NCBI GenBank assembly: GCA_963680875.1
Contig: OY804579.1
Span: 54,388,036-54,452,035 of the forward strand
Direction: 5' to 3'
Source: Bathymodiolus brooksi
Taxonomy: Eukaryota > Mollusca > Bivalvia > Mytilida > Modiolidae
DNA: 64,000 nt
Shown: in pieces, positions 44,816 to 57,318 of the stretch
Numbering within the stretch: the first letter of the stretch is position 1
Layout: each line of letters starts with the position of its first letter
Program-made: the position numbers and the translations under genes
The notes under the pieces: model-generated
What the model was told of the DNA's origin: nothing
What the model saw: the letters and a program-made list of their open reading frames with translations, nothing else
Database searches by the model: none

Positions 44816-45059
44816 AACTGTAGTTGGTCAGACTTTGACGAAGAAGTTGGATAAAGTTGTATGTGTATTTCATTTATAATGTACTTCACTAGAAAGACTG
44901 TTTGATTCATTTTCTCATCCAACACCATATTTAACTTAAAAAAAATCCTAATTTTGCAGCCACTTAAGGCAGGTCAAGTTGAAAATTCCACTTTTGTAAC
45001 CCCTGGTTAATGCCCCTTTATAAAGTACAAAAGGTTAAAATTTGAGGCTTCCTTTTGAT

Positions 45060-46045
45060 TACTTGTATTTGGATCAACCATTTGATTGAAATTTGGATAT
45101 GATGTAAGGAACCAGGTCAAGTTCTAGTTTGACAAATTTCACTTTTGTTGTTCCCCAATTATGGCTTACACTAAAAATTATGGTTTCCATTCAATAATTT
45201 GTGTCTGACTCAATCATTTTGTTTGTTATAATGAATCATGTGTTCAATTTCAAAGCACAACTTACATGTAGTAGCAGACAAACTTTCAAATTCTGCCATT
45301 TTAACTCATCACTGTAATACAAATGGGAGGTTTGGTGCACGGTAAAACCAGGTTTAACCCACCATTTTCTTCAGGAAATACATGTGCAAAGTCAGGAATA
45401 TGACAATTGTTTTCAAATTGTTCTGCTGGTTGATATGGTTAAGCTTCTCTTCGGTTTTTGTAGACTTTCCCTCTTGAATACACCTTGGAGTACGGTACAT
45501 TTGTTATAACCTTTATTAACTTATTTATAGCAAATGTTCAAGTGCCTCGGGGAGGTTTTGAAGATAGGGTTATTAATATTTACATAAACATACAGTAAAA
45601 AGTAATTAAATTTTGAAGAAAAAGGGGGGAAAATATGGTTTTGGTCAGATTTTAATATGGTGTTTATGGCTATAAAATCAAGGTCAAGGTTGATTTTGAT
45701 AATTTTACCTTTTGTGGTTCAAGAGTTATGGTTCTTCATTATTTGAAAAACATAATTTTTTCCTTTTCTCTTCCATAAAGTAACCTTTAACCAAATCTTT
45801 TCAGATTTTAATATGGTGTTAATGGTTTTAAAATCAAGGTCAAGTTGATGTGATGATTTTACCCTTTGCGGTAAAAGAGTTGGGGTTCTTTTTTATTCGA
45901 AAAAATGTCATTGTTTTTCATTTTTAGTTCAATAACTTGAGTATCCTTTAACCAGGTCTTTTCAAATTTCAATATGGTGTTTATAGCTATAAAATCAAGA
46001 ATTATGGTTCTTTAATATTTCCACAAAATATGGAAAACCCAGTTT
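45060..46045 (+). repeat. Diverged tandem repeat, period about 155 bp
   Basis: Shared words at 45650, 45800 and 45965: CAGATTTTAATATGGTGTT, TAAAATCAAGGTCAAG, GTTATGGTTCTT. The copies are poorly conserved. Similar wording in bivalve hairpin-capped elements suggests a decayed relative. Confidence 0.55.
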
Positions 46046-46194
46046 GCTGTCTATAAGACAGCTTTTCCATTTGTTTGAATTTTAATTAGGTGTTGGATAA
46101 GGAAATTAGTTCAATGGTCTTAACAGTGATAAACACTATGTCATAAAGAATTATGACTACATATGAATGGTGCAAGTTATATTTTTTTCTGTTG

Positions 46195-46820
46195 TTAGCA
46201 TATTTTTCTGAATATGAAACTTTCAAAAGAGTAATTATAGTTGATAGATATGTGTGTTTTAGCTAAACAATATTTTAAAGATATTAATTTGGAAAAACAT
46301 CGTAAAACAATGAGTAAATGAATGGTGATTGTAAAACTGTGAGAAAATGGTGACAAACTTGGAAAAATAAAATATTTGTAAAGCAATGAAGAAATGATTG
46401 ATGACATTAACTTAGACATAGGTTGTTTGTAAAACAAGGAGTAAATGAATGGTGACAAATATAGAAAAACTTATAAAGTATGTGAGTCAATGAGTAAACG
46501 AATGGTGATTGTAAAACTATGAGTAAATAGTGACAAACATAGAAAAATAGAATGTTTGTGAAGCAATGAAGAATTGATTGATGATATTAACTTAGACATA
46601 GGTTGTTGGTAAAACAATTGATGATATTAACTTAGACATAGGTTGTTGGTAAAACAATTGATGATATTAACTTAGACATAGGTTGTTGGTAAAACAAGGA
46701 GTAAATGAATGGTGACAAATATTGAAAAACTTATAAAGTATGTGAGTCAATGAGTAAACGAATGGTGATTGTAAAACTATGAGTAAATAAATGGAGACAA
46801 GGAGACAAACATAGAAAAAA
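46195..46820 (+). repeat. Local tandem repeats, ~180-bp units with a ~40-bp sub-repeat
   Basis: Units share GAGTAAATGAATGGTGA, GTGAGTCAATGAGTAAACGA and TTAACTTAGACATAGGTTGT. At 46575-46700 the segment ending in GGTTGTTGGTAAAACAATTG is repeated three times exactly. No coding capacity. Confidence 0.85.
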
Positions 46821-46824
46821 TTAA

Positions 46825-47222
46825 ACAGGCTGGGCACAATGACTGAAAGGGCATATAATGGGTCATTTGGCAGATAATAGGTGAACAAATGACTTATAAT
46901 CTTACAGTGCAAAATTTTCAATTTTTGGATTTCAAAGTTTCTTATTCAAAAGTGCATTTATTTACTAGTATGTGAAAATCAGCTACTTTTGTTTAGTAAC
47001 TTTTTGTTTAACTTAACTGTTAAGGAGATCATAGCCTCAAAAATCGTTACAGAAAAAGTTTCAAAACAAAAGTTGCTGCTTTTTACCTAGATAAATGCGC
47101 TTTTCAATAAAAACTTTGAAATCCAAAATTGAAAAAAATGACACTGTAAATATATAGACTATTTGTCCAATAATATGCAAAATTACCTATTATATGCCGT
47201 TTCAGCCATTGTACCCAACCTG
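46825..47222. mobile_element. 398-bp MITE with ~150-bp inverted arms and TTAA flanks
   Basis: Left arm begins ACAGGCTGGGCACAATG, right arm ends CATTGTACCCAACCTG. Inner arms share GGATTTCAAAGTTT and TGCATTTAT. TTAA occurs on both sides (46821-46824, 47223-47226), suggesting piggyBac- or Kolobok-type mobilisation. It interrupts the local tandem repeat, which resumes at 47227. Confidence 0.82.
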
Positions 47223-47226
47223 TTAA

Positions 47227-48690
47227 AATGTTTGTGAAGCAATGAGTAAATGAATGTTGATTGTAAAACAATGAATACATGATAGATGGCATAAACCTTT
47301 GATGAAATGTTACACATACATGTATTCAGATACAACATTTTTGTATTGCTTCTGTACATAGAATATAAGATGCAGCATGATGCTATAATATTGATTTATG
47401 CTAATCTGGCCCAAAGACTATTGGAGCCTTGATTTGTTTTTCTTTTTTATACAACCTTAAAAAATTGTGGTAGCTTATTGGTTAATGGGCTATTGTAGCC
47501 TTTGGCATCGATTTTGTCTGTAGACACTCATTTCCATGCAAAAACTTTAGTTGTAGTTGGCAGATCCTTGTGAAATTTTATACAAGATAGGTTCCTTGGC
47601 ACTAAAGGCAGACTGGTATTGATTTTGGGAGGTTGTGGGCCCTTCTGGTAATTAAAAGTGCATGGATATATTGTAGATGTGCACCATACATGTATTTTTT
47701 CTTATTTTTCTTTTGTCATTTTTAACATTTTTTTTTATCTTGCCATTTAGTAGGTCAGTAGATGTTATATTGTTAATCTGCAATTCATCCTAGACTACTT
47801 TACAGAAACAAACCAAATTTGCAGAGATGCTTCTGTGGGGAGTGAAGTTGTGCACCTATTACAATTTTTGGTCACTTCTATTTTTGAGGTTTCTCAGAAG
47901 CAAAAACATAGGCGACGACATGTCTTTTATGGAAGACTGACATCAAAGTTTTTCTCCTTACAGAATGTAATAATTGATTTGTCCAATCAGAGTTGAGGTA
48001 GCTGTCGGGGTTTTCTAACTATAAGGGGCCGAAGGGGCCAAACATCACACTTTTATATGGTACCTGAATTTTTTTCATCCAGTTTGAATGGGATTTTTTA
48101 TTTGGTTCTTCTTGATGAGGGCTTTCAGTTGTATGTTTAACAGACTTTAAGTATCTCTTACAGTTTCAGAGTTTTCACACTATTACATACTACTTAGAAT
48201 TTTTATTTTCCATCCAATTTGGTGGGATTTTTTAAATTTGGTTCCTCTTGACGACAGCTTTCAACATATACAGTTTTTGAACACATTAGGAAACAAATCA
48301 GAATGTAAGTCAAATGATCAAACACTGCAACTAATGAATAAGTTCACAAAAGCATGAAGATTGTTACTTTTTGGTAAAGTTTTTAAACATTAAGCATGTA
48401 TCTTTGATTTACAGAGGGAATTACAGCTTTGGAGATAAGAGGGTCTAAAAGGAGCCATATTTATAACTGGAGATCCACCTTAAAATAAAAAATTGGGATG
48501 GGTTTAGGACCGCTAATGCCATTTCACCACTCTTCAGATCAAATCCGTTTTTATACCTTCTATTTTATTTTGCTGTAAGTCTTGAAGTTTCACTGTTCTT
48601 ACAAGATACTATTGTAATAGAGTATGACCACATGACTTCTATGAAGGGACTTGATCATAACTTGATGTAATATTTATGTGATTGTACATG
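47227..48690. other. Mostly unassigned, with faint repeat wording
   Basis: The first ~60 bp continue the local tandem repeat. Beyond that, phrases such as GGCATCGATTTTGTCTG and TTTCCATCCAATTTGG (twice) hint at decayed repeats. No gene is seen. Confidence 0.35.
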
Positions 48691-48697
48691 TATGCTA

Positions 48698-48993
48698 CCG
48701 TATTTGTCCGATTAAGCACCCAGGGCGTTAAAAAAAAAATTGAAAACAGGGGCACTTATTGAGATCAGCAAAATCCAGACTTTTTACCTGTCTGAAACTG
48801 TTTCCAATACAGAATTACCTTTAAAGTTGTGTTTCCGGTTTGAAAATCATGGCGAAGATAGCAAATATTGATGTCTTTCTGCAAAAAAAAAGTGGTAATT
48901 TATGATGATCTTAGAGGGCGCTTATTCATGTTTTGTTGGTAAATTAGGTAGGGGCGCTTATAGGAACAGGGGTGCTTAATAGGATGAATACGG
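48698..48993. mobile_element. 296-bp MITE with TA flanks
   Basis: Inverted ends CCGTATTTGTCCGATTAAGC and GCTTAATAGGATGAATACGG, with TA at 48696-48697 and 48994-48995. The interior has two GCGCTTAT.. words. Tc1/mariner-like, non-autonomous. Confidence 0.85.
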
Positions 48994-49499
48994 TATTTAA
49001 AGTATGTTTTTTTAAGTTAATTTGTACTTGCAGTCAGGGAACAATGCAGACTTGTTATATTAAATATTGATACACATAACCTGTTATTTTAATGTTTCAA
49101 GCCTCTTTGCTAGTTGGCTCCTTACTCCGAAAATTTGGGAACTGGTTTAGAGCCATTGTCTAGAACATGTGTCTCTTTTTCGACAATGCTAAAGTAGATG
49201 AAAGGGGCCGAACAAATCATAATATCAACAACCTATAAAGGAACGAAAAGTTCTCTTATGAGCAAAATCAATATTCAGAACACAAGAAAAACATTAACTT
49301 GAATTTAGAAATCTTGAGAAAGTCCATCAAGAGTTTCATTATATGATCATCATTTTAATCATTCATTTTTATAAATTTGACACAATTTCCTCTTTTTGAC
49401 ATTTTACTCATTTACTTACTGTAGTGTTTATTTTTTGTAACCTGTGAAAGAAAATTGATACACTGCAAACAAAAAATGCATGTTGGTTTGAAGTTACAC

Positions 49500-49860
49500 T
49501 ATATTTGGTGGCATCTCTGCTGCCACTCATATACTTGTGTAAGGTTACTCTATGAGGTTTGGTGTAAGGTTACTCCAGGAAGGGTGGTGTAAGGTTACTC
49601 TATGAGTTTTGGTGAAAGGTTACCCTAGATATGGTGATAAGTAATGTGACTAACACATAATTTGGTGTTAGTTGTCTTATGAAAGGGTGTAAAGTTTCCT
49701 GTCCTACAGATGATATTTTACACCACATAGGAGTTAAATTACATTACTTAGGAGTTATGTTACACCACTTAAGAGTAATGTTACACTAGTGCAGAGTTAT
49801 GTCACACCTCATATAGAGGGTAAACGTTACACCAATATTTTTAGTGTAAAGTTCCACTTT
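49500..49860. repeat. Degenerate short repeats of GTAAGGTTACTC and GTTACACC words
   Basis: GGTGTAAGGTTACTC-type words recur three times at 49539-49625, and GTTACACCA-like words about five times at 49710-49850, partly in inverted sense. Directly precedes the large array. Confidence 0.55.
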
Positions 49861-49863
49861 TTT

Positions 49864-52800
49864 AGTTCACCTGGACCAAAGGTCCAGGTGAACTATTGCC
49901 ATCACTTGGTGTCCGTCTTTTGTCATCTGTTGTCTGTCGTCTTAAGCTTTTCACATTTCAAGCTTCTTCTCCGAAACCACTGGGCCGATTGGAACCAAAC
50001 TTAGCAGGAATGTTCCTTGGATGGTCATCTACAAAGTCACTGTTTTTCGTTCCAGTCGGATATTCAATATGGCTGCCAGGGCCAATAATATGCTCTGATT
50101 GGCTGAAATTTCAAAGATCTTCTTCTCTGAAACTAATGAACTGACTGAACCCAAACTGTAAATGAATGATCATTGGAATGTCCTTTCCCAAGTTTCTGTT
50201 TTTTATGCCGATCGGAAATCCAAGATGGCCGCCATCGCAGGACATAGATTAACATTGGACCCTATGGGAAAATGTTCAAATGCCTTCTTCTCAGAAACTA
50301 CAAATATGATTAAAGCCAAACTGTACTTGAATGTTCATTGGACGGTCTTCTACAATCTCAAGGTTTTTTGTACCGATATGAAATTCAAAATGGCGGCTAC
50401 GGCAGGACTTAGTTTAACATTGGACCCTATGGGGAAAATGTTTCAAAATGCTTCTTCTCTGAAACCACTAGGACAGTTGAAACCAAACTGCCCAGGAATG
50501 ATCATTGGAAGGTCCTCTACAAAATTTATGTTTTTTATGCCGATCGGAAATCCAAGATGGCCGCCATCGCAGGACATAGATTAACATTGGACCCTATGGG
50601 AAAATGTTCAAATGCCTTCTTCTCAGAAACTACAAATATGATTAAAGCCAAACTGTACATGAATGTTCATTGGACGGTCTTCTACAATCTCAAGGTTTTT
50701 TGTTCCGATATGAAATTCAAAATGGCGGCTACGGCAGGACTTAGTTTAACATTGGACCCTATGGGAAAAATGTTTCAAAATGCTTCTTCTCTGAAACCAC
50801 TTGGACAGTTGAAACCAAACTGCCCAGGAATGATCATTGGAAGGTCCTCTACAAAATTCTGTTTTTTATGTCGATTGGAAATCCAAGATGGCCGCCACCG
50901 CAGGCCATAGATTAACATTGGAACCTATGGGAAAATGTTCAAATGCCTTCTTCTCAGAAACTACAAATATGATTAAAGCCAAACTGTACATGAATGTTCA
51001 TTAGATGGTCCTCTACAAACTTTACGTTTTTTGTTCCGATATGAAATTCAAAATGGCGGCTACGACAGGACTTAGTTTAACATTGGACCCTATGGGGAAA
51101 ATGTTTCAAAACGCTTCTTCTCTGAAACCACTAGGACAATTGAAACCAAACTGCCCAGGAATGATCATTGGAAGGTCCTCTACAAAATATATGTTTTTTA
51201 AGTCGATCGGAAATCCAAGATGGCCGCCACCGCAATACATAGATTAACATTGGACCCTATGGGAAAATGTTCAAATGCCTTCTTCTCAGAAATTACAAAT
51301 ATTATTAAAGCCAAACTGTACATGAATGTTCATTGGATGGTCCTCTACAAACTTTACGTTTTTTGTTCCGATATGAAATTCAAAATGGCGGTTACGGCAG
51401 GACTTAGTTTAACATTGGACCCTATGGGGAAATGTTTCAAAACGCTTCTTCTCTGAAACCACTAGGACAGTTGAAACCAAACTGCCCAGGAATGATCATT
51501 GGAAGGTCCTCTACAAGGTGTGTGTTTTTTATGCCGATCGGAAATCCAAGATGGCCACCACCGCAGGACATAGATTAACATTGGACCCTATGGGAAAATA
51601 TTCAAATGCCTTCTTCTCAGAAACTACAAATATTATTAAAGCCAAACTGTACATGAATGTTCATTGGATGGTCCTCTACAAACTTTACGTTTTTTGTTCC
51701 GGTATAAAATTCAAAATGGCGGCTACGGCAGGACTTAGTTTAACATTGGACCCTATGGGGAAAATGTTTCAAAACGCTTCTTCTCTGAAACCACTTGGAC
51801 AATTGAAACCAAACTGCCCAGGAATGATCATTGGAAGGTCCTCTACAAAATATATGTTTTTTAAGTCGATCGGAAATCCAAGATGGCCGCCACCGCAATA
51901 CATAGATTAACATTGGACCCTATGGGAAAATGTTCAAATGCCTTCTTCTCAGAAACTACAAATATGATTAAAGCCAAACTGTACATGAATGTTCATTAGA
52001 TGGTCCTCTACAAACTTTACGTTTTTTGTTCCGATATGAAATTCAAAATGGCGGCTACGACAGGACTTAGTTTAACATTGGACCCTATGGGGAAAATGTT
52101 TCAAAACGCTTCTTCTCTGAAACCACTAGGACAGTTGAAACCAAACTCCCCAGGAATGATCATTGGAAGGTCCTCTACAAATAACATGTTTTTCATGTCG
52201 ATCGGAAATCCAAGATGGCCGCCACCGCAATACATAGATTAACATTGGACCCTATGGGAAAATGTTCAAATGCCTTCTTCTCAGAAACTACAAATATTAT
52301 TAAAGCCAAACTGTACATGAATGTTCATTGGATGGTCCTCTACAAACTTTACGTTTTTTGTTCCGATATGAAATTCAAAATGGCGGCTACGGCAGGACTT
52401 AGTTTAACATTGGACCCTATGGGGAAAGTGTTTCAAAACGCTTCTTCTCTGAAACCACTAGGACAGTTGAAACCAAACTGCCCAGGAATGATCATTGGAA
52501 GGTCCTCTACAAGGTGTGTGTTTTTTATGCCGATCGGAAATCCAAGATGGCCACCACCGCAGGACATAGATTAACATTGGACCCTATGGGAAAATATTCA
52601 AATGCCTTCTTCTCAGAAACTACAAATATTATTAAAGCCAAACTGTACATGAATGTTCATTGGATGGTCCTCTACAAACTTTACGTTTTTTGTTCCGATA
52701 TGAAATTCAAAATGGCGGCTACGGCAGGACTTAGTTTAACATTGGACCCTATGGGGAAAATGTTTCAAAACGCTTCTTCTCTGAAACCACTAGGACAGTT

Positions 52801-55424
52801 GAAACCAAACTGCCCAGGAATGATCATTGGAAGGTCCTCTACAAGTTTTATGTTTTTTATGCCGATCGGAAATCCAAGATGGCCGTCACCGCAGGACATA
52901 GATTAACATTGGACCCTATGGGAAAATGTTCAAATGCCTTCTTCTCAGAAACTACAAATATTATTAAAGCCAAACTGTACATGAATGTTCATTGGATGGT
53001 CCTCTACAAACTTTACGTTTTTTGTTCCGGTATGAAATTCAAAATGGCGGCTACGGCAGGACTTAGTTTAACATTGGACCCTAGGGGAAACATGTTTCAA
53101 AACGCTTCTTCTCTGAAACCACTTGGACAATTGAAACCAAACTACCCAGGAATGATCATTTGAAGATCCTCTACAAAATTTATGTTTTTTATGCCGATCG
53201 GAAATCCAAGATGGCCACCAGCGCAATACATAGATTAACATTGGACCCTATGGGAAAATGTTCAAATGCCTTCTTCTCAGAAACTACAAATATTATTAAA
53301 GCCAAACTGTACATGAATGTTCATTGGATGGTCCTCTACAAATTTACGTTTTTTGTTCCGATATGAAATTCAAAATGGCGGCTACGCAGGACTTAGTTTA
53401 ACATTGGACCCTATGGGGAAAATGTTTCAAAACGCTTCTTCTCTGAAACCACTTGGACAATTGAAACCAAACTACCCAGGAATGATCATTAGAAGGTCCT
53501 CTACAAATTATATGTTTTTTAAGTCGATCGGAAATCCAAGATGGCCGCCACCGCAATACAGATTAACATTGGACCCTATGGGAAAATGTTCAAATGCCTT
53601 CTTCTCAGAAACTACAAATATTATTAAAGCCAAACTGTACATGAATGTTCATTGGATGGTCCTCTACAAACTTTACGTTTTTTGTTCCGATATGAAATTC
53701 AAAATGGCGGCTACGGCAGGACTTAGTTTAACATTGGACCCTATGGGGAAAATGTTTCAAAACGCTTCTTCTCTGAAACCACCAGGACAGTTGAAACCAA
53801 ACTGCCCAGGAATGATCGTTGGAAGGTCCTCTACAAAATTTATGTTTTTTATGTCGATCGGAAATCCAAGATGGCCACCACCGCAATACATAGATTAACA
53901 TTGGACCCTATGGGAAAATGTTCAAATGCCTTCTTCTCAGAAACTACAAATATTATTAAAGCCAAACTGTACATGAATGTTCATTGGATGGTCCTCTACA
54001 AACATTACGTTTTTTGTTCCGATATGAAATTCAAAATGGCGGCTACGGCAGGACTTAGTTTAACATTGGACCCTATGGGGAAAATGTTTCAAAACGCTTC
54101 TTCTCTGAAACCACTAGGACAGTTGAAACCAAACTGCCCAGGAATGATCGTTGGAAGGTCCTCTACAAAATTTATGTTTTTTATGTCGATCGGAAATCCA
54201 AGATGGCCACCACCGCAATACATAGATTAACATTGGACCCTATGGGAAAATGTTCAAATGCCTTCTTCTCAGAAACTACAAATATTATTAAAGCCAAACT
54301 GTACATGAATGTTCATTGGATGGTCCTCTACAAATTTACGTTTTTTGTTCCGATATGAAATTCAAAATGGCGGCTACGGCAGGACTTAGTTTAACATTGG
54401 ACCCTATGGGGAAAATGTTTCAAAACGCTTCTTCTCTGAAACCACTAGGACAGTTGAAACCAAACTCCCCAGGAATGATCATTGGAAGGTCCTCTACAAA
54501 ATTATGTTTTTTATGTCGATCGGAAATCCAAGATGGCCGCCACCGCAATACATAGATTAACATTGGACCCTATGGGAAAATGTTCAAATGCCTTCTTCTC
54601 AGAAACTACAAATATTATTAAAGCCAAACTGTACATGAATGTTCATTGGATGGTCCTCTACAAACATTACGTTTTTTGTTCCGATATGAAATTCAAAATG
54701 GCGGCTACGGCAGGACTTAGTTTAACATTGGACCCTATGGGGAAAATGTTTCAAAACGCTTCTTCTCTGAAACCACTAGGACAGTTGAAACCAAACTGCC
54801 CAGGAATGATCATTGGAGGGTCCTCTACAAATTTTTTGTTTTTTATGCCGATCGAAAATCCAAGATGGTCGCCACCGCAGGACATAGATTAACATTGGAC
54901 CCTATGGGAAAATGTTCAAATGCCTTCTTCTCAGAAACTACAAATATGATTAAAGCCAAACTGTACATGAATGTTCATTGGATGGTCCTCTACAAACTTT
55001 ACGTTTTTTGTTCTGATATGAAATTCAAAATGGCGGCTACGGCAGGACTTGTTTAACATTGGACCCTATGGGGAAAATGTTTCAAAACGCTTCTTCTCTG
55101 AAAACAAACTGCCCAGGAATGATCATTGGAAGGTCCTCTGTTTTTTTATGCCGATCGGAAATCCAAGATGGCTGCCACCACAGGTCATAGTATTAACACA
55201 GGACCATATCGGGAAAATACAGAAATATCTTCTTCTCTGAAGCTATTGCACTGATTGAACCTAAACTATGCATCAATCATTGGAAGGTCCTTTACAAACT
55301 TTTGTGTTTTTTATGTTGATCGTAATTCCAAGATGACTACCACTGCAGGACATAGTTTTTACATAGGACCAATTGGGTTTTTTTATAACCAGGTGAACGA
55401 TACAGGCTCTTGAGAGCCTCTGGT
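49864..55424 (+). mobile_element. Large hairpin-capped array F1 of ~331-bp dimeric units
   Basis: It opens with a perfect 14-bp-stem hairpin (49864-49894, arm AGTTCACCTGGACC, loop AAA). It closes with CCAGGTGAACGATACAGG, hairpin GGCTC-TTGA-GAGCC (55405-55418) and TCTGGT. Between are about fifteen ~331-bp units, each made of two related ~166-bp halves: A with TTCAAAATGGCGGCTACGG, B with CCAAGATGGCCGCCACCGCA; both carry AACATTGGACCCTATGGG. Long open frames run through the array only because the units are so alike; they have no recognisable domain. The flanking monomers at each end are more diverged than the central ones. Confidence 0.9.
51000..52990 (+). repeat. ~996-bp higher-order block duplicated inside array F1
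   Basis: Marker variants recur at a spacing of three units: ACGACAGGAC at about 51062 and 52057, CTACAAGGTGTGTG at about 51510 and 52507, AAAATATTCAAATGCC at about 51594 and 52589. This indicates a recent three-unit duplication. Confidence 0.75.
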
Positions 55425-57081
55425 TTTTTACAGTGTGGGTTCAGAAAATATTTTTTAAGTACTTTACACAGAACGGACAGTCGGATGACAATAGCTCAAT
55501 TGGCTCAAATGTTGGGTGAGCTGAAAGGTTGAGACGGTGAATGACAAATGACAGGAAAAACTCACTGGATTCTTCGGCTCTGGTGAGCTAAAAACCCATA
55601 GGAACCTAGTATCGGGGACGTATGTATGTATAAACTCAAATTTGTTTTTGCACCTGGTAATCCATAGAAACCTGCCAGCTAAATGCCGATTACCACATAT
55701 AAAGTTTGTTTATACAAGTTTTATTGTTCCATTCCTGTACCAAAGATGGTACATGTAGTAAATATATTTGAAGCATTACCATGTATTGAGTCCTAGTTTT
55801 ATTATGACAGTCGTCAGAGGCAGACCCGACTTTCGGAGAAAAGGGCCTTGACCATAAATTGGGGCAAAAATAAATCCAGTAATTCAGGGCCGAGTTAAAG
55901 CCAATCTATGCCCTAAACACAGGTCAACCTTTGTGCCCCCACCCCTTCCAATGGAATGATGTAAAAACTAATACGACCCTTTGATAACATTTATTAGTGT
56001 TTTATTAATTTTTTCCTACATTTTTAGGGATTTTTTATGTTTTTTTAGCCTAATGTCTGGCTGATAAAATAAATTGCTTTGTGGCCGGATTTTTATGGTG
56101 CCCCCTTGCCCCTTGATGCCCTTAGCACCACAGGCGCTCGTGGCACGGACTTACCCCCCCCCCCCCCCCCTTTTATTTTCTAACTACCGTTTACAAATTT
56201 ATTTATTTCTTTATTATTTCATCTCCTTTTCCTTATTTTAACTTGTTCGTGTCAATATTCACACAATCTTAGTAAGTCCTTGCCACGAGCGCCTGAGTGT
56301 GCAACACAACCGGGAGCAATCAAAGATCGAATTTTAATTAGATTGCAATTTGGTTCACAACTTTACTTACAGTTTCTGTATTTATTGTGAATTGAAAGAG
56401 CATTGTTCATTTACAATGTTGGCCATGAATTTCAACATTACAGCAGCACCTGCATATGGAGTATATAACACTCAGTTGATACCATATCCAGAGCTGTAAT
56501 TCCTGTCATGATTTGCTTGATAGAGGATTGTTGTTAACAAGGAAGCTACTGAAGCAAGGGTGCCTAGTGGTTAAGTTGAAGTAAGTGCTTCAAAAGTTTT
56601 AAGAGCCCCATTATGACTTGATAAACTCCGATACAAAATATGTGTCACAAGACCTCAGATATGTTCCTTTTGTCAAAGCATAATGCCACCCTTTCCCGAT
56701 TCATGACTTGCCACCATATGCTTTACAAGAGTAACACAACTGCTTACTCTTCCAGATTTACAGCTTCTAATTACCCTTTGGTATCTTCAAGCATTTCTTG
56801 ATATATTTTTTCCATGTTTTTAAAACTTGAGGCTCACCTGATCATATGTCCATTCATAGCTGGGTTTCAATCAAGTTTGAGAAAATAATAATTTAATAAT
56901 TCCCCCCATGGTCCTATGTTAAAATATTTCCTGTTGTGGGAAACTTCTCCAGTGATTTTGGATTTCTAATCAACACAAAAAATGAAAACTCCCTTTTCAG
57001 GTAACCTCAGGGGGTAGCTGCTAAATTTTGTTTGAAATGGCAACATCAAGGGGAGGTGTAGGATCCCATTAACCGGAGGTG
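55425..57081. other. No gene recognised
   Basis: Contains a C run of about 17 at 56153-56170 and no convincing exon. The stretch 55530-55600 (CTGGTGAGCTAAAAACC) may be a leftover repeat end. Confidence 0.4.
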
Positions 57082-57318
57082 GGGCTGTCGTGGTTGTGTG
57101 GTGGCTTGATTTACAACTACCTGTGCCATCAGTTCCTGTCACCATTAAAGTGAGCTTGGCAAGATGTAGTGGATACAACATTGATTATGTGATAAAGTTT
57201 GTCAGTGACTTGCGGCATGGCAGTGATTTTCTCCGATTTCCTTCACCAATAAAACTGACCCCCACGATATAACTGAAATATTGTTGAAAGTGGTGTTAAA
57301 CACCATAAACCAACCAAC
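57082..57318 (+). mobile_element. SINE S1, with head, at the edge of duplication copy B
   Basis: Head GGGGCTGTCGTGGTTGTG, then TTACAACTACCTGTGCCATC, body GATAAAGTTTGTCAGTGACT and tail GTTAAACACCATAAACC. Box B is altered (AGTGAGCTTGGC), as in the copy at 26866. Confidence 0.85.

Noticed and set aside
45960..47292. Hydrophobic minus-strand frames rich in SLFYKQ-like repeats
   Set aside because: They derive from the local tandem repeat and its MITE and have no start context or homology.
49789..55240. Many long plus-strand open frames of 60-190 codons with repeated LTLDPMGK-like segments
   Set aside because: They are read-through of the 331-bp F1 array. Frames shift between units, no domain is recognisable, and the same DNA family is non-coding elsewhere.
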